A DNA stretch of 64,000 nucleotides from SHZL01 sp031362985. GTDB lineage: Bacteria > Pseudomonadota > Gammaproteobacteria > Xanthomonadales > SZUA-36. The translations under genes were made by a program, and so were the position numbers. The notes under the pieces were generated by a model. That model searched no databases. It was not told the origin of the DNA and saw only the letters and a list, made by a program, of their open reading frames with translations. Below are positions 1-8,448 of the stretch, one piece after another (positions within the stretch are counted from its first letter, which is position 1; each line of letters starts with the position of its first letter). The stretch lies in NCBI GenBank assembly GCA_031362985.1, contig JANLTO010000133.1:1-64000 (forward strand), given 5' to 3'.

Positions 1-789
<789 letters not shown>

Positions 790-982
790 AAAGTTTCGAT
801 GTTGGACCAAAGTTTGACCCGAAAGTCAAATCCAAGGCCTTCCATCTATTTCTTCTAGCTTTGAGATGAACCTTGCTCTGAATTCACAACCCATCCGAAA
901 ACAGATTGTGTCTATCAGGGCATGGTCGCTCTCGTCTTGGCAAATCCCATGACACGAGCGCCCACACAAGTTACCTGTATTT

Positions 983-994
983 TGTTAAAGAACC
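983..994 (-). promoter_or_regulatory. rrn boxA antitermination element
   Basis: The minus strand reads GGTTCTTTAACA about 195 bases upstream of the 16S 5' end, close to the boxA consensus TGCTCTTTAACA. In rRNA leaders boxA RNA is bound by NusB-S10 (NusE) to form a termination-resistant polymerase complex. Position, orientation and sequence all fit that role. Confidence 0.75.
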
Positions 995-1116
995 CTTTCA
1001 AATGACTGCATTTCGCAATCAATTCCACACAAACAAAGCGCGCGGCTAAACCCTTTCGGATCGTCGCGCTGGAAGACTCAATTCAGAACTTCCGCCACAT
1101 GCTTAGCGGGCCCACC

Positions 1117-1146
1117 ATGATACGTTAAGTAGAAAGTGCCAGTCAA
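1117..1146 (-). promoter_or_regulatory. rrn promoter, proximal (P2-like)
   Basis: Minus strand: -35 TTGACT (1141-1146), 18-base spacer, -10 TATCAT (1117-1122), followed by the GC-rich discriminator GGTGGGCCCGC. Such GC-rich discriminators are typical of stringently controlled rRNA promoters. It lies about 330 bases upstream of the mature 16S end. Confidence 0.65.
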
Positions 1147-1225
1147 CGTATATATCAGCAATAATCTTAAAAACATGCTTCTTGTTGGGGAAATACTGTC
1201 CAGCTTTTGGCTGAACAGGAGGCGC

Positions 1226-1253
1226 ATTATAGGTGCTGCCATCAGTACGTCAA
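1226..1253 (-). promoter_or_regulatory. rrn promoter, distal (P1-like)
   Basis: Minus strand: -35 TTGACG (1248-1253), 16-base spacer, perfect -10 TATAAT (1226-1231), then GCGCC. An A/T-rich run (1254-1280) just upstream could act as an UP element. The -35 starts only 25 bases after the argH stop codon, so the rRNA operon follows the arginine operon directly and in the same direction. Confidence 0.8.
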
Positions 1254-1278
1254 GAACTAAATTGAAAAAAGCGGATAT

Positions 1279-2619
1279 TTATTTCCCGTAAACGTCTTGC
1301 GCCGGAATTCGGGCTGTCACTTCCTCCAGCCTGGAGCGAATGCGGTCAAGCTGTAAGTCCCCGCACGCACCGGGTGAAACGCGCTGTGCAAGGCTTTGCG
1401 CGGCATCCCCATGAGTCAGATCACCAATTTTCTCTTTGGCTTGCCGGTACGCCTCACGAAAAGGAATGCCGGCCGCTGCCTGCCCTACCGCGAGGTCGGT
1501 AGCAAACATTTCCGGACTTATAGCATTAAGCATGTTCTTCGAATCAAAGCACAGTCCAGAAACCAGTGCAGGTACTATGGCCAAGGCTTTGATCGCTGCT
1601 TCCAGGCCACGAATCACCGGCGCCTTGGTTAACTGTAGATCGCGCTGATAGCCGGATGGCAGACTCAGCACAGACTGTATCTCCACCATCGCTCCTTCCA
1701 GAGTTGCTACTCTCCCGCGCAACAACTCAACCACGTCAGGATTGGATTTGTTAGGCATGATGGACGAACCGGTAGTGTACTGAGACGGCAACCGTACGAA
1801 GTTGAATTCGGCGGTGGTGAACAAACTCAAGTCCCACGCCAGGCGGCGCACATCCTGCATGGCATGAAGGCCGGCCTGCAGACTCATCAGTTCAAATTTT
1901 CCGCGCGCGTTTTGAACCGCCATTGGGTTGATCTGCAAGCGCGAAAAACCCAGCTCTTTGGCAACGCCTTCCCGGTCCAATGCCAGGTTAACGCCATATC
2001 CTGCAGCCGTTCCCAGCGGGCTGGCATCGAGCAGGCCCAATACTGCACAAGCAAATACCACATCATCCGCAAACGCTTCCGCAAATCCACCCAGCCAAAG
2101 GCCGATGCTGGAGGGTACAGCCCGCTGCAAATGGGTATAACCCGGCATAGGCAGGTTTGCATTCGTGGTCGCCATATCCAGGCATGCAGAGCTTATAGCT
2201 GACGCCTGGACTGCAAGCTCGCGCACCCGATCAATCATGTACATGCGCGTGGCAACAGCCACCTGGTCGTTACGGCTGCGACCGGTATGCACGCGCTCCC
2301 CCAGCCCCTTCGCTTTCCCCTCCAGGTAAATTTCGATGGCAGTGTGGCCATCTTCGAACCTGCCATCGAGGACAAAAGCTCCGGATGAAAACTCCAGGCG
2401 AAGCTCATCCAGTAGCGCGCACAGGCGCTCCGAATCGTCAACCGAAAGTATTCCTATGCGCTCCAGTCCGCGCACGTGCGCTGCAGTCGCCCGGATGTCG
2501 TATGGAAACAAAACGCGATCCAGGACCACATCTTCGCCGGCCATGAATTCCATGATCGCACTATTAATCGACTGGCCAGGCTCCGACCCCGCGATATCCT
2601 GCCAAAGAAATTTACTCAT
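1279..2619 (-). CDS. argH: argininosuccinate lyase
   Basis: Splits argininosuccinate into arginine and fumarate, the last step of arginine synthesis, in the cytoplasm. The 446-residue product belongs to the fumarase/aspartase superfamily. It carries the signature loop GSSIMPNKSNPD with the catalytic serine, and HTGRSRNDQVA near the N terminus. An in-frame start 126 bases further upstream exists, but the ATG at 2619 was chosen because homologous sequence begins at MSKFLWQD and because it overlaps the argC stop as ATGA (2616-2619), the pattern seen throughout this operon. Last gene of the argF'-argG-argE'-argB/A-argC-argH operon; the rRNA promoters begin almost immediately downstream with no visible terminator. 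Confidence 0.97.
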   Translation of the reverse strand: MSKFLWQDIAGSEPGQSINSAIMEFMAGEDVVLDRVLFPYDIRATAAHVRGLERIGILSVDDSERLCALLDELRLEFSSGAFVLDGRFEDGHTAIEIYLEGKAKGLGERVHTGRSRNDQVAVATRMYMIDRVRELAVQASAISSACLDMATTNANLPMPGYTHLQRAVPSSIGLWLGGFAEAFADDVVFACAVLGLLDASPLGTAAGYGVNLALDREGVAKELGFSRLQINPMAVQNARGKFELMSLQAGLHAMQDVRRLAWDLSLFTTAEFNFVRLPSQYTTGSSIMPNKSNPDVVELLRGRVATLEGAMVEIQSVLSLPSGYQRDLQLTKAPVIRGLEAAIKALAIVPALVSGLCFDSKNMLNAISPEMFATDLAVGQAAAGIPFREAYRQAKEKIGDLTHGDAAQSLAQRVSPGACGDLQLDRIRSRLEEVTARIPAQDVYGK

Positions 2620-3596
2620 CTGGTCTGTTCTCCAAAGAAACCCTGACTGGCCTCGAGGCCCGCGAGGGGGGGCAAGCCGAACGCCAGATTCATGTTCTGC
2701 ACCACCTGGGTAGCTGCGCCTTTGAGCAGGTTGTCCAAAACACACACCATGGAAACGTGTTGCGGATTGCGTGTGCTGGCGATAAAACCTCCAATAATGG
2801 CACCGTGTTTCCCCCGGATTTCCACTACTTCCGGAATATCAGCGCGCGCCGAGACCAGCGGGCAGTCCTGATAGAACTGTTGGTAGTGACTGAGCATGGC
2901 AGCAGCATCTTTTGGTTCATACAATTCGGCAGAAATGGTGAGACTGATGCCGCGAAAGAACGGCGCAACGTGAGGCAATAAACGGACCTGGTGTTGCAAA
3001 TGCAAAATCACTTCGCGTTCATGCACATGATCCACCAGGGCGTACGGAAGGATGTTGTCTTGCAGCACAACCGGATCGTTGCTGCGCGAAGGCGTTTTAC
3101 CGGCCCCGCTGAATCCGGAAATGCCAAAAATGACCGGGGTAGATGCCAGTTGGGAAATTAACGGAGCCAGCGCTAACTGGGCCCCGGTGGCATAACAACC
3201 CGGGTTCGCAATGCGTTTTGCACCAACGATAGATGACCTGAATCGTTCAGGTTGTCCATAAACCCAGGCCCCGTCGAAACGATGGTCTGCACTGAGGTCA
3301 ATAATGACCGCTTTGGCATGGTGGCGCTCAATTGCTTCTACGTATTGCCCGGCGCCTCCGTTGGGCAATGCCAGCACAAACAGGTCTGCAGGAAAATCTG
3401 CCAGATTTCCCGGCCGGATGTCTGTGAACCGCATGGTGCAATCATCCATTCCTTCGAATTGACTGCCAAGCGATTCGCCCGCAGCACTGGATGAACCTAC
3501 GGCTTTTATGGTGCAATCCGGGTGCGCTAACAGCAGCGGGAGCAATTCCCCACCGGTATAGCCGCGAGCGCCGATCAGGACGGTCTCAACGGACAT
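2616..3596 (-). CDS. argC: N-acetyl-gamma-glutamyl-phosphate reductase
   Basis: Reduces N-acetylglutamyl-5-phosphate with NADPH to N-acetylglutamate semialdehyde, the step after the kinase encoded just upstream. The 326-residue protein has an N-terminal NAD(P)-binding motif (LIGARGYTGGELL, residues 7-19), the nucleophilic cysteine in NPGCYATG (C134) and the downstream HVAPFFRGI segment typical of ArgC. Its start overlaps the end of argB/A by 11 bases and its stop overlaps the argH start by 4, so translational coupling is likely. Length and motifs look complete. Confidence 0.96.
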   Translation of the reverse strand: MSVETVLIGARGYTGGELLPLLLAHPDCTIKAVGSSSAAGESLGSQFEGMDDCTMRFTDIRPGNLADFPADLFVLALPNGGAGQYVEAIERHHAKAVIIDLSADHRFDGAWVYGQPERFRSSIVGAKRIANPGCYATGAQLALAPLISQLASTPVIFGISGFSGAGKTPSRSNDPVVLQDNILPYALVDHVHEREVILHLQHQVRLLPHVAPFFRGISLTISAELYEPKDAAAMLSHYQQFYQDCPLVSARADIPEVVEIRGKHGAIIGGFIASTRNPQHVSMVCVLDNLLKGAATQVVQNMNLAFGLPPLAGLEASQGFFGEQTR

Positions 3597-4911
3597 ACCC
3601 TTGCTCCTGCCAACTCTCCGAGCGCGCCAGGCAATCTTCCTTGCAACGCCTGATCTGGTCGAAGTTTTTGATTCCTTTGGTAAATGCTACCCACCGGTCC
3701 TGCGTGTAACTTGCGTCTGCCTGCTCGTAATACCACTGCGTTACGGGATTGTCGATACGTGAACGCCAGTAGAGCTGGGGGCACCGGTTGACCAGCACCT
3801 GCCACACCGCAGCACCTAGCCCGGCTCCCTGTGCTTCCGGAGTAACCGCGAATTTGTCCAGGTAAGGGATGCCGTCCACACCTTTGAGGACTATGGCCAT
3901 GGCGCCGAATGACTCGCTTGACAGCACACATTCCAGTTCCAGGCTGTCAAAATACCCGGACTTCAATTGGCGGCCGAAACTTTGCTCCAAAAGCGTTGTT
4001 GCGCGCTCGCGCGTGTGCTCGCCGAATTCCTCCAGGTCGATAATGGCTTCGCCTTTCCTGATCAGGGTGCCTGCGCCACGGTGGGTGAACAATTCGCGCG
4101 CGAGGTTTTCCACCGATGTAACCGATACCGATGCCGAATCCGGCAATTTCGCCAGGATCTGGTCTATCTGCTGCAGTTTGAGCAACATGCCCGAATGCAC
4201 CCAGGGCTGGGAACTCAGGTGGACAAAGTCTGTGCGCAGGCTGATCGCTGAAATCACCCGCCCAGATTCATCCAGTAAACCGCCGGTGGTGGTCAAAAAA
4301 ATTATCTTGTGGGGCTTGACTGCCCAGATCAGTTCGCGTGCGGCAATGTCGGCATTGATGTTCATTACTTGGCCGGTGGCGCTCTCGCCCAGGCAAGCTA
4401 CCACGGGCAAAACGCCTCGATTCACCGCATCGCGAATAGCCTCCAGATCGACGCGGCGAACCTCCCCTACAAGGCCGAGCAACTCCTGGTCGAGGAAATC
4501 GCATTCAAATACCCCGTGTTGAATGCCCTGCGCACGCACACCCTGCTCTTCCAGGGCACTCGCAATGGCACGGTTGGCACGGTAGATAACGGGCCGCAGA
4601 ATTTCCATTACCTCCGGCGTAGTCACCCTTAGTCCTTCGTGTTTGACCGTGGCAATGGATGCGGATTCGAGTGCTGCATCGAGTTGCGGCCCTGCGCCGT
4701 GGAGAATAATTGGCATCAGGCCGAGATTGCTTAAGAAACCGAGCGCTGAGGCCAGGGCTTCGAGTTGCTGTTCGATGACTCCGCCGCCCACCTTCACCAC
4801 GGCGAAACGCATGCTGTCGGTGCCGCTGAACTGCCCCAGGTAGTGACGAGCTTCCCGGCTGCCTCCCAACTGGCCAAGTACTTGTTGCACAACGCTGCGA
4901 ATCTCAACCAT
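3586..4911 (-). CDS. argB: bifunctional N-acetylglutamate synthase/kinase (argB with C-terminal GNAT domain)
   Basis: A 441-residue protein with an amino-acid-kinase domain (about residues 1-280; VVKVGGGVIE near the start, HGAGPQLD, and a nucleotide-site segment around TTTGGLLDESG) fused to a C-terminal NAT domain (about 285-430; FAVTPEAQGAGLGAAVW, DNPVTQWYYEQ). This layout is known from the Xanthomonas NAGS/K enzyme, which makes N-acetylglutamate and also phosphorylates it, replacing separate argA and argB. The ATG at 4911 was chosen over an upstream in-frame start because it gives the family length and an 8-base overlap with argE'. It overlaps argC by 11 bases. Dual activity is inferred from the domain layout and operon type. 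Confidence 0.92.
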   Translation of the reverse strand: MVEIRSVVQQVLGQLGGSREARHYLGQFSGTDSMRFAVVKVGGGVIEQQLEALASALGFLSNLGLMPIILHGAGPQLDAALESASIATVKHEGLRVTTPEVMEILRPVIYRANRAIASALEEQGVRAQGIQHGVFECDFLDQELLGLVGEVRRVDLEAIRDAVNRGVLPVVACLGESATGQVMNINADIAARELIWAVKPHKIIFLTTTGGLLDESGRVISAISLRTDFVHLSSQPWVHSGMLLKLQQIDQILAKLPDSASVSVTSVENLARELFTHRGAGTLIRKGEAIIDLEEFGEHTRERATTLLEQSFGRQLKSGYFDSLELECVLSSESFGAMAIVLKGVDGIPYLDKFAVTPEAQGAGLGAAVWQVLVNRCPQLYWRSRIDNPVTQWYYEQADASYTQDRWVAFTKGIKNFDQIRRCKEDCLARSESWQEQGYVR

Positions 4912-5992
4912 CGGCCTGCACCAACTTGCGATAAAGTTCGTAGGCCCGATCCAACTGTGACAGATCCAGCCATTCGTCGGTAACATGCGCCTGCTTGATG
5001 CTACCCGGGCCCAGAACCAGGGCCGGCAGCCCGGCTGCAGAAAACAGGGACGCCTCCGTCCAGAAATCTACCGCGTTCCCTTTGGGCAAACCCGCATGGG
5101 CGCAAAACTGCTCTGCTGCATCTGAGTCAGCACCTGTTGCCGGCAATGGTTCACCGGCAAAAGGGACTTCCCAGCTCGCGTTTGTACCCTGTGGGACACA
5201 TGCCTTGATGGTCCCAAGAAAGTCTTCGTTGGAGCTTCCGGGCTGCAAACGGGCGCTCCAATGGACAAAAGCTTCACCGGCAATGACGTTACTCTTGGTC
5301 CCGCCGCTCATTACCCCTATGTTCATGCAGGTGCCGGGATCTTGTGCGGAGGTGGTGCTTGCCCGTGCGACATCCAGGGCTGCTTTTGCCCATGCTGCCA
5401 TCTGGTGATTGGCATTGTCCTGCAAAGCCCTGGCTTCCGAGGAATGTCCCGGCAAGCCGTGAAATCGAGTCTTTACTGACAGAAAACCGCGATGGGCCAA
5501 CACAGCATTGCATAAAGTTGGCTCTGCGACGACAACCTGCTTGAACCGGGCCGCTTCGCCGGTATTCAGAAAGCGCTCCACGCAACAACCGCCGGCCCCT
5601 TCCTCATCGGTAGTAAACAGCAGAGCGAGGTTTTTCGCGCCCTCACTGGCGAGCGCCATGAGCACCGCTGCAGCGCCCTTTATGTCACACACACCGCGCC
5701 CATAAGCACGCCCCTCCTTGATTCGGAGTTCAAGTGGGTTGGATGACCAACCATTGCCGAATGGCACCGTATCCAAATGCACATTGAACAGGATGTCGGG
5801 CTTACCGCGAACCGCGAACCAGCTGACATGGCCGTCACCATGATCCCAAATCCGGACCTTGAACGGATCACCCACAGCGGCATTACAGTGCTGGAATATT
5901 TCAGCATCACCTGCAATCAGGCGCGGCGGGTTTTGCGTATCGCAGGCCACCAACTGGGCGAGGTGTTCGATCACGCTGGGGTGGTTCGTCAC
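4904..5992 (-). CDS. argE': N-acetyl-L-citrulline deacetylase (M20 family, argE')
   Basis: M20-family zinc deacetylase of 362 residues, predicted to remove the acetyl group from N-acetylcitrulline to give citrulline for ArgG. Metal and catalytic positions are visible: FNVHLDTVPFG (H72, D74), GRGVCDIKG (D103) and FTTDEEGAGG (E130, E131). The family alone would also fit acetylornithine deacetylase. Acetylcitrulline is preferred because the operon's transcarbamylase is of the acetylornithine-using type, as in Xanthomonas campestris. Start ATG overlaps the argG stop by 4 bases (5989-5992); its stop overlaps argB/A by 8. Confidence 0.9.
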   Translation of the reverse strand: MTNHPSVIEHLAQLVACDTQNPPRLIAGDAEIFQHCNAAVGDPFKVRIWDHGDGHVSWFAVRGKPDILFNVHLDTVPFGNGWSSNPLELRIKEGRAYGRGVCDIKGAAAVLMALASEGAKNLALLFTTDEEGAGGCCVERFLNTGEAARFKQVVVAEPTLCNAVLAHRGFLSVKTRFHGLPGHSSEARALQDNANHQMAAWAKAALDVARASTTSAQDPGTCMNIGVMSGGTKSNVIAGEAFVHWSARLQPGSSNEDFLGTIKACVPQGTNASWEVPFAGEPLPATGADSDAAEQFCAHAGLPKGNAVDFWTEASLFSAAGLPALVLGPGSIKQAHVTDEWLDLSQLDRAYELYRKLVQADG

Positions 5993-7185
5993 TGCCGGCC
6001 TCTCACCCTGCCAGCCAGGGTAGTGCTCTGCCCCAGCAGCTTGATGAAGCCCACTGCTTCTTCAGGCGTCCAGTCACAACTCTGGGCATATACGGCAGCG
6101 GGGTTGTGTAGCCGGTAAGTGGCATCCACGGCAACCGCCAACAGCGCCCCGCCGTCGGTCCTGAGTGTTACCGTGCCTGACACATGGCTTTGCGAATTGC
6201 GCAGGTAGGCTTCCAGGTCATACTTGTGCGGTTCGTAAAAAAACCCCGCGTACACCAATTCCGCCCAGCGGGTCGCGATGCCAGCTCGAAACTGCGTTTG
6301 AAACCGCGTATTCACGGCGTCTTCCAGTGCCTGGTGGGCGGCAAGCAGGCCATCTATTCCGGGGCACTCGAATGCTATCCGCCCCTTCAGGCCTATGGTC
6401 ACATCACCTGTGTAAATGTGGCGGCCAACACCATATTCCCCCAGGCGCTGGTTCAGCATCTGCAATAAGTCCGGGCCATTCATGGCCACGCTGTCAAGGC
6501 TAACTGCAATACCCTGTTCAAATCCAACTTTCACTTCCAGCGGTTCCGCAGGCCAGGCACTCCGGTCTCTGGTTATGCTCCAGGCATCCCTGGCCGGCGC
6601 TCCGTATTGATCGATTTCGCTGCCTGAGATGGTGACGCCCAGCAGGTTTTCGTTGACGGAATAGCGACTGCTGGAAGCCGCCACAGGAATGCCAGCTTCG
6701 GCTAATACTTTTAACTCGTAGTCGCGTACTTTGTTGACCCGGGATTGCAAATCGCGGATAGGCGCGTGAATTTCATATTCGCCGAGGCTGCGCACAGTCT
6801 GATCAAAGCGCATCTGGTCATTGCCCATTCCAGTGCAGCCATGGGCAAAGTGGCGGGTCCCCAGGGAGTCACAAAGTTTCAGGCAATGTTGCACAATCAG
6901 GTAACGGTCAGAACACAGCAATGGATACTGACCGAGCATCCGTGCATGGCTCCACACCAGTGGCACGACAAATTCCTGCCAGATCTCCTGCGCAGCGCTG
7001 ATCTCGTAGTGTTGCGCTGCCCCCAGTGAACGCGCCTGTTCAGCAATACCTGCCTTGCCTGCAACGGTCAGGCCACCCGTATCAATAAAGGCCGTGTGCA
7101 CTTCGAAGCCTTGCTGCAGGAGATCAAGCACGCAATAACTGGTATCCAGGCCTCCCGAGAAAGCCAATACAATTTTCTCGCTCAT
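5989..7185 (-). CDS. argG: argininosuccinate synthase
   Basis: Joins citrulline and aspartate with ATP to form argininosuccinate. The 398-residue product starts MSEKIVLAFSGGLDTS, with the PP-loop pyrophosphatase motif at residues 10-16, and retains HGCTGMGNDQMRF. An upstream in-frame start would add 32 arginine-rich residues without homology; the ATG at 7185 gives an ATGA overlap with the argF' stop (7182-7185). In this pathway it receives citrulline from the argE' product encoded directly downstream. Length is a little under 400 residues, usual for the family. Confidence 0.97.
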   Translation of the reverse strand: MSEKIVLAFSGGLDTSYCVLDLLQQGFEVHTAFIDTGGLTVAGKAGIAEQARSLGAAQHYEISAAQEIWQEFVVPLVWSHARMLGQYPLLCSDRYLIVQHCLKLCDSLGTRHFAHGCTGMGNDQMRFDQTVRSLGEYEIHAPIRDLQSRVNKVRDYELKVLAEAGIPVAASSSRYSVNENLLGVTISGSEIDQYGAPARDAWSITRDRSAWPAEPLEVKVGFEQGIAVSLDSVAMNGPDLLQMLNQRLGEYGVGRHIYTGDVTIGLKGRIAFECPGIDGLLAAHQALEDAVNTRFQTQFRAGIATRWAELVYAGFFYEPHKYDLEAYLRNSQSHVSGTVTLRTDGGALLAVAVDATYRLHNPAAVYAQSCDWTPEEAVGFIKLLGQSTTLAGRVRGRQ

Positions 7186-8204
7186 AGCTCGCCCGCCACG
7201 CCGCCGGCGGCGCCCATCAATGTCAGCATGACAGCCTTTTGCACGTGCAGGCGATTCTCGGCCTCGTCTATGGCCAAGCAATATTCTGCATCCATGACCC
7301 CGTCAGTGGCCTTGATATTTCGCCGCAACGGCAGGCAATGACTGAATAGTGCGTTGTTTGTGAGGCTCATTTTTTCCTCGTCAACAATAAAATGCCGGTA
7401 GTTCTTGCGCAATTCCCACTCTTCTTGTGGCCGGCCATAGTACGGCAAGGCACCCCAACTTTTCGCGTACACGACGTCCGCACCGGCATAAGCCGACACG
7501 ATATCGTGGGATACGCTGAAGGTTCCTCCGGAAACTTTGCAGTTTGCTTTGGCCGCGGATTCAAACTGTTCATCCAGCCGGTATTCCTGCTGCGGGCAAA
7601 GCAAGGTCACATCCATGCCGAACCGGGTCGCTATCAACAACGCTGAGTTGGCGACAGCAGTATTCAAGGGCCGGGGATGCCAGGTCCAGGTCAGGAGGAA
7701 TTTCTTCTTGCGCACCGAGCCCAGGTGTTCGTGCAAGGTTTGCATCAGTGCAAGTTCCTGGCAGGGGTGAACTATGGTTTCCATGTTGATCACCGGCACG
7801 GAAGCATAGCGTGCCAGTGATCGTATGACCGGATCCTCGCGATCAATTGACCAATCCTTGAACAGGGGAAACGCCCGCAACGCGATCATGTCGCAGTATC
7901 GCGACAGCACGCCGGCGACCTCGGCAATATGCTCTTCGGCATCGCCGTCCATGACAACGCCTGGTTTGAACTCTACGCCCCACGCATCCTTGCCAGGTTG
8001 CAGCACGATCGCAATTCCGCCGAGTTGCTGCATTCCCAATTCAAAAGAGGTGCGCGTTCGCAAGGATGGGTTGAGAAACATCAGCGCAATGGACTTGCCA
8101 TGCAAATGCACTTGCATGGGATTGCGTTTCAGCGCAGTTGCCAGGTCCAACGCCGAGTTGAGTTGCTCAACAGTCCAGTCCTGCGTAGTTAAAAAATGCT
8201 CCAT
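7182..8204 (-). CDS. argF': N-acetyl-L-ornithine carbamoyltransferase (argF')
   Basis: Transfers a carbamoyl group to N-acetylornithine to give N-acetylcitrulline, instead of using ornithine as ordinary OTCase does. The 340-residue length matches Xanthomonas AOTCase. Visible motifs are FLNPSLRTRTSFE (43-55, carbamoyl-phosphate loop), W75 and E90 in the loop that contacts the acetyl group in the Xanthomonas enzyme, HPCQELA (146-152), HCLPLRRNIKATD with K298 where a carboxylated lysine is known, and no ordinary-OTCase SMG loop. Start ATG follows a GGGGA ribosome site. First gene of the arginine operon; a terminator hairpin and an arginine-rich leader peptide lie just upstream, pointing to control by attenuation. 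Confidence 0.95.
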   Translation of the reverse strand: MEHFLTTQDWTVEQLNSALDLATALKRNPMQVHLHGKSIALMFLNPSLRTRTSFELGMQQLGGIAIVLQPGKDAWGVEFKPGVVMDGDAEEHIAEVAGVLSRYCDMIALRAFPLFKDWSIDREDPVIRSLARYASVPVINMETIVHPCQELALMQTLHEHLGSVRKKKFLLTWTWHPRPLNTAVANSALLIATRFGMDVTLLCPQQEYRLDEQFESAAKANCKVSGGTFSVSHDIVSAYAGADVVYAKSWGALPYYGRPQEEWELRKNYRHFIVDEEKMSLTNNALFSHCLPLRRNIKATDGVMDAEYCLAIDEAENRLHVQKAVMLTLMGAAGGVAGEL

Positions 8205-8239
8205 GTGTATCCCCGGTCATTTAGTGCTGTCCTGAAATC

Positions 8240-8266
8240 AAAAACCCAGCCAGTGGCTGGGTTTTT
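8240..8266 (-). terminator. arginine-operon attenuator terminator hairpin
   Basis: Perfect 12-base inverted repeat, AAAAACCCAGCC and GGCTGGGTTTTT, with a 3-base loop, ending in five U on the minus-strand transcript. It sits 36 bases before the argF' ATG and after the arginine-rich leader ORF. Its 5' arm (8255-8262, ACCCAGCC) can pair instead with GGCTGGGT at 8303-8310 over 8 bases, which would stop the terminator forming. It could merely terminate the RND gene at 8449, but its position inside the argF' leader favours attenuation. Confidence 0.85.
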
Positions 8267-8300
8267 GGTCTTGCTTGTTTCCTGAACGAAACTTACACGG

Positions 8301-8378
8301 CTACCCAGCCCCAGATGTGAATCTGGGTCGGCGCAGACGGAGGGACAATTCTGCAGTTTGGCCGGTTGGTTTAGTCAT
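8301..8378 (-). CDS. arginine-rich leader peptide of the arg operon (attenuator)
   Basis: A 25-codon ORF ending in TAG at 8301-8303. Residues 11-20 read LSLRLRRPRF: arginine at 14, 16, 17 and 19, encoded by CGT, CGC, CGA and AGA. This resembles trp, his or leu leader peptides, where stalling at clustered codons for the end-product amino acid switches RNA folding. A ribosome held at these codons would cover the 5' arm of the leader hairpin (8321-8327) and free 8303-8310. One at the stop codon would cover 8303-8310 itself. The start is uncertain: ATG 8378 lacks a Shine-Dalgarno, and in-frame ATGs lie at 8402 (AAAGGA two bases before it) and 8426. Not recognised from any described family. Confidence 0.72.
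   Translation of the reverse strand: MTKPTGQTAELSLRLRRPRFTSGAG
8310..8327 (-). promoter_or_regulatory. leader hairpin (1:2 structure of the arg attenuator)
   Basis: Perfect 7-base stem with a 4-base loop, CCCAGAT-TCAC-ATCTGGG on the minus strand, lying within the last codons of the leader peptide (Pro18 to Gly23). Its 3' side abuts the antiterminator segment 8303-8310. A second pairing, ACCCAG (8323-8328) with CTGGGT (8303-8308), would occlude that segment directly. These fit the 1:2 structure of a classical attenuator. Confidence 0.65.
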
Positions 8379-8385
8379 GTGATTG

Positions 8386-8414
8386 AATTTACGGAATTCC
8401 ATGTTCCTTTGCAA
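8386..8414 (-). promoter_or_regulatory. candidate promoter of the arg leader and operon
   Basis: Minus strand: TTGCAA (8409-8414), 17-base spacer, TAAATT (8386-8391). Each hexamer matches consensus at four of six positions. Transcription would start near 8378-8379, at the leader-peptide ATG, so the leader mRNA might have almost no 5' untranslated region. It is the best-placed promoter between the RND stop (8449) and the leader. Confidence 0.4.
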
Positions 8415-8448
8415 GGTTTTATGCATGCATCGCAGCGTGGCCACTCGT

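Larger units (their letters stand above)
790..1278 (-). other. rrn leader and promoter region, no protein gene
   Basis: This 489-base stretch between the argH stop and the 16S 5' end holds two tandem sigma70-type promoters, a boxA element and GC-rich inverted sequence around 1037-1070 (CCAGCGCG and CGCGCGCT on the minus strand) that may form a leader hairpin of the boxB type. No credible open reading frame and no obvious intrinsic terminator for argH were seen. Confidence 0.7.

Noticed and set aside
3869..4522. 217-codon plus-strand frame inside argB/A
   Set aside because: Ser/Arg-rich shadow of the kinase gene, no domain.
7182..8204. Ordinary ornithine carbamoyltransferase (argF)
   Set aside because: Length, W75/E90 loop, K298 and operon partners fit the N-acetylornithine enzyme instead.
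8385..8402. ARG box for ArgR (TGGAATTCCGTAAATTCA)
   Set aside because: Half-sites only loosely match the TGAAT/ATTCA consensus and there is no second box; no ArgR gene is visible. The attenuator explains the leader better.
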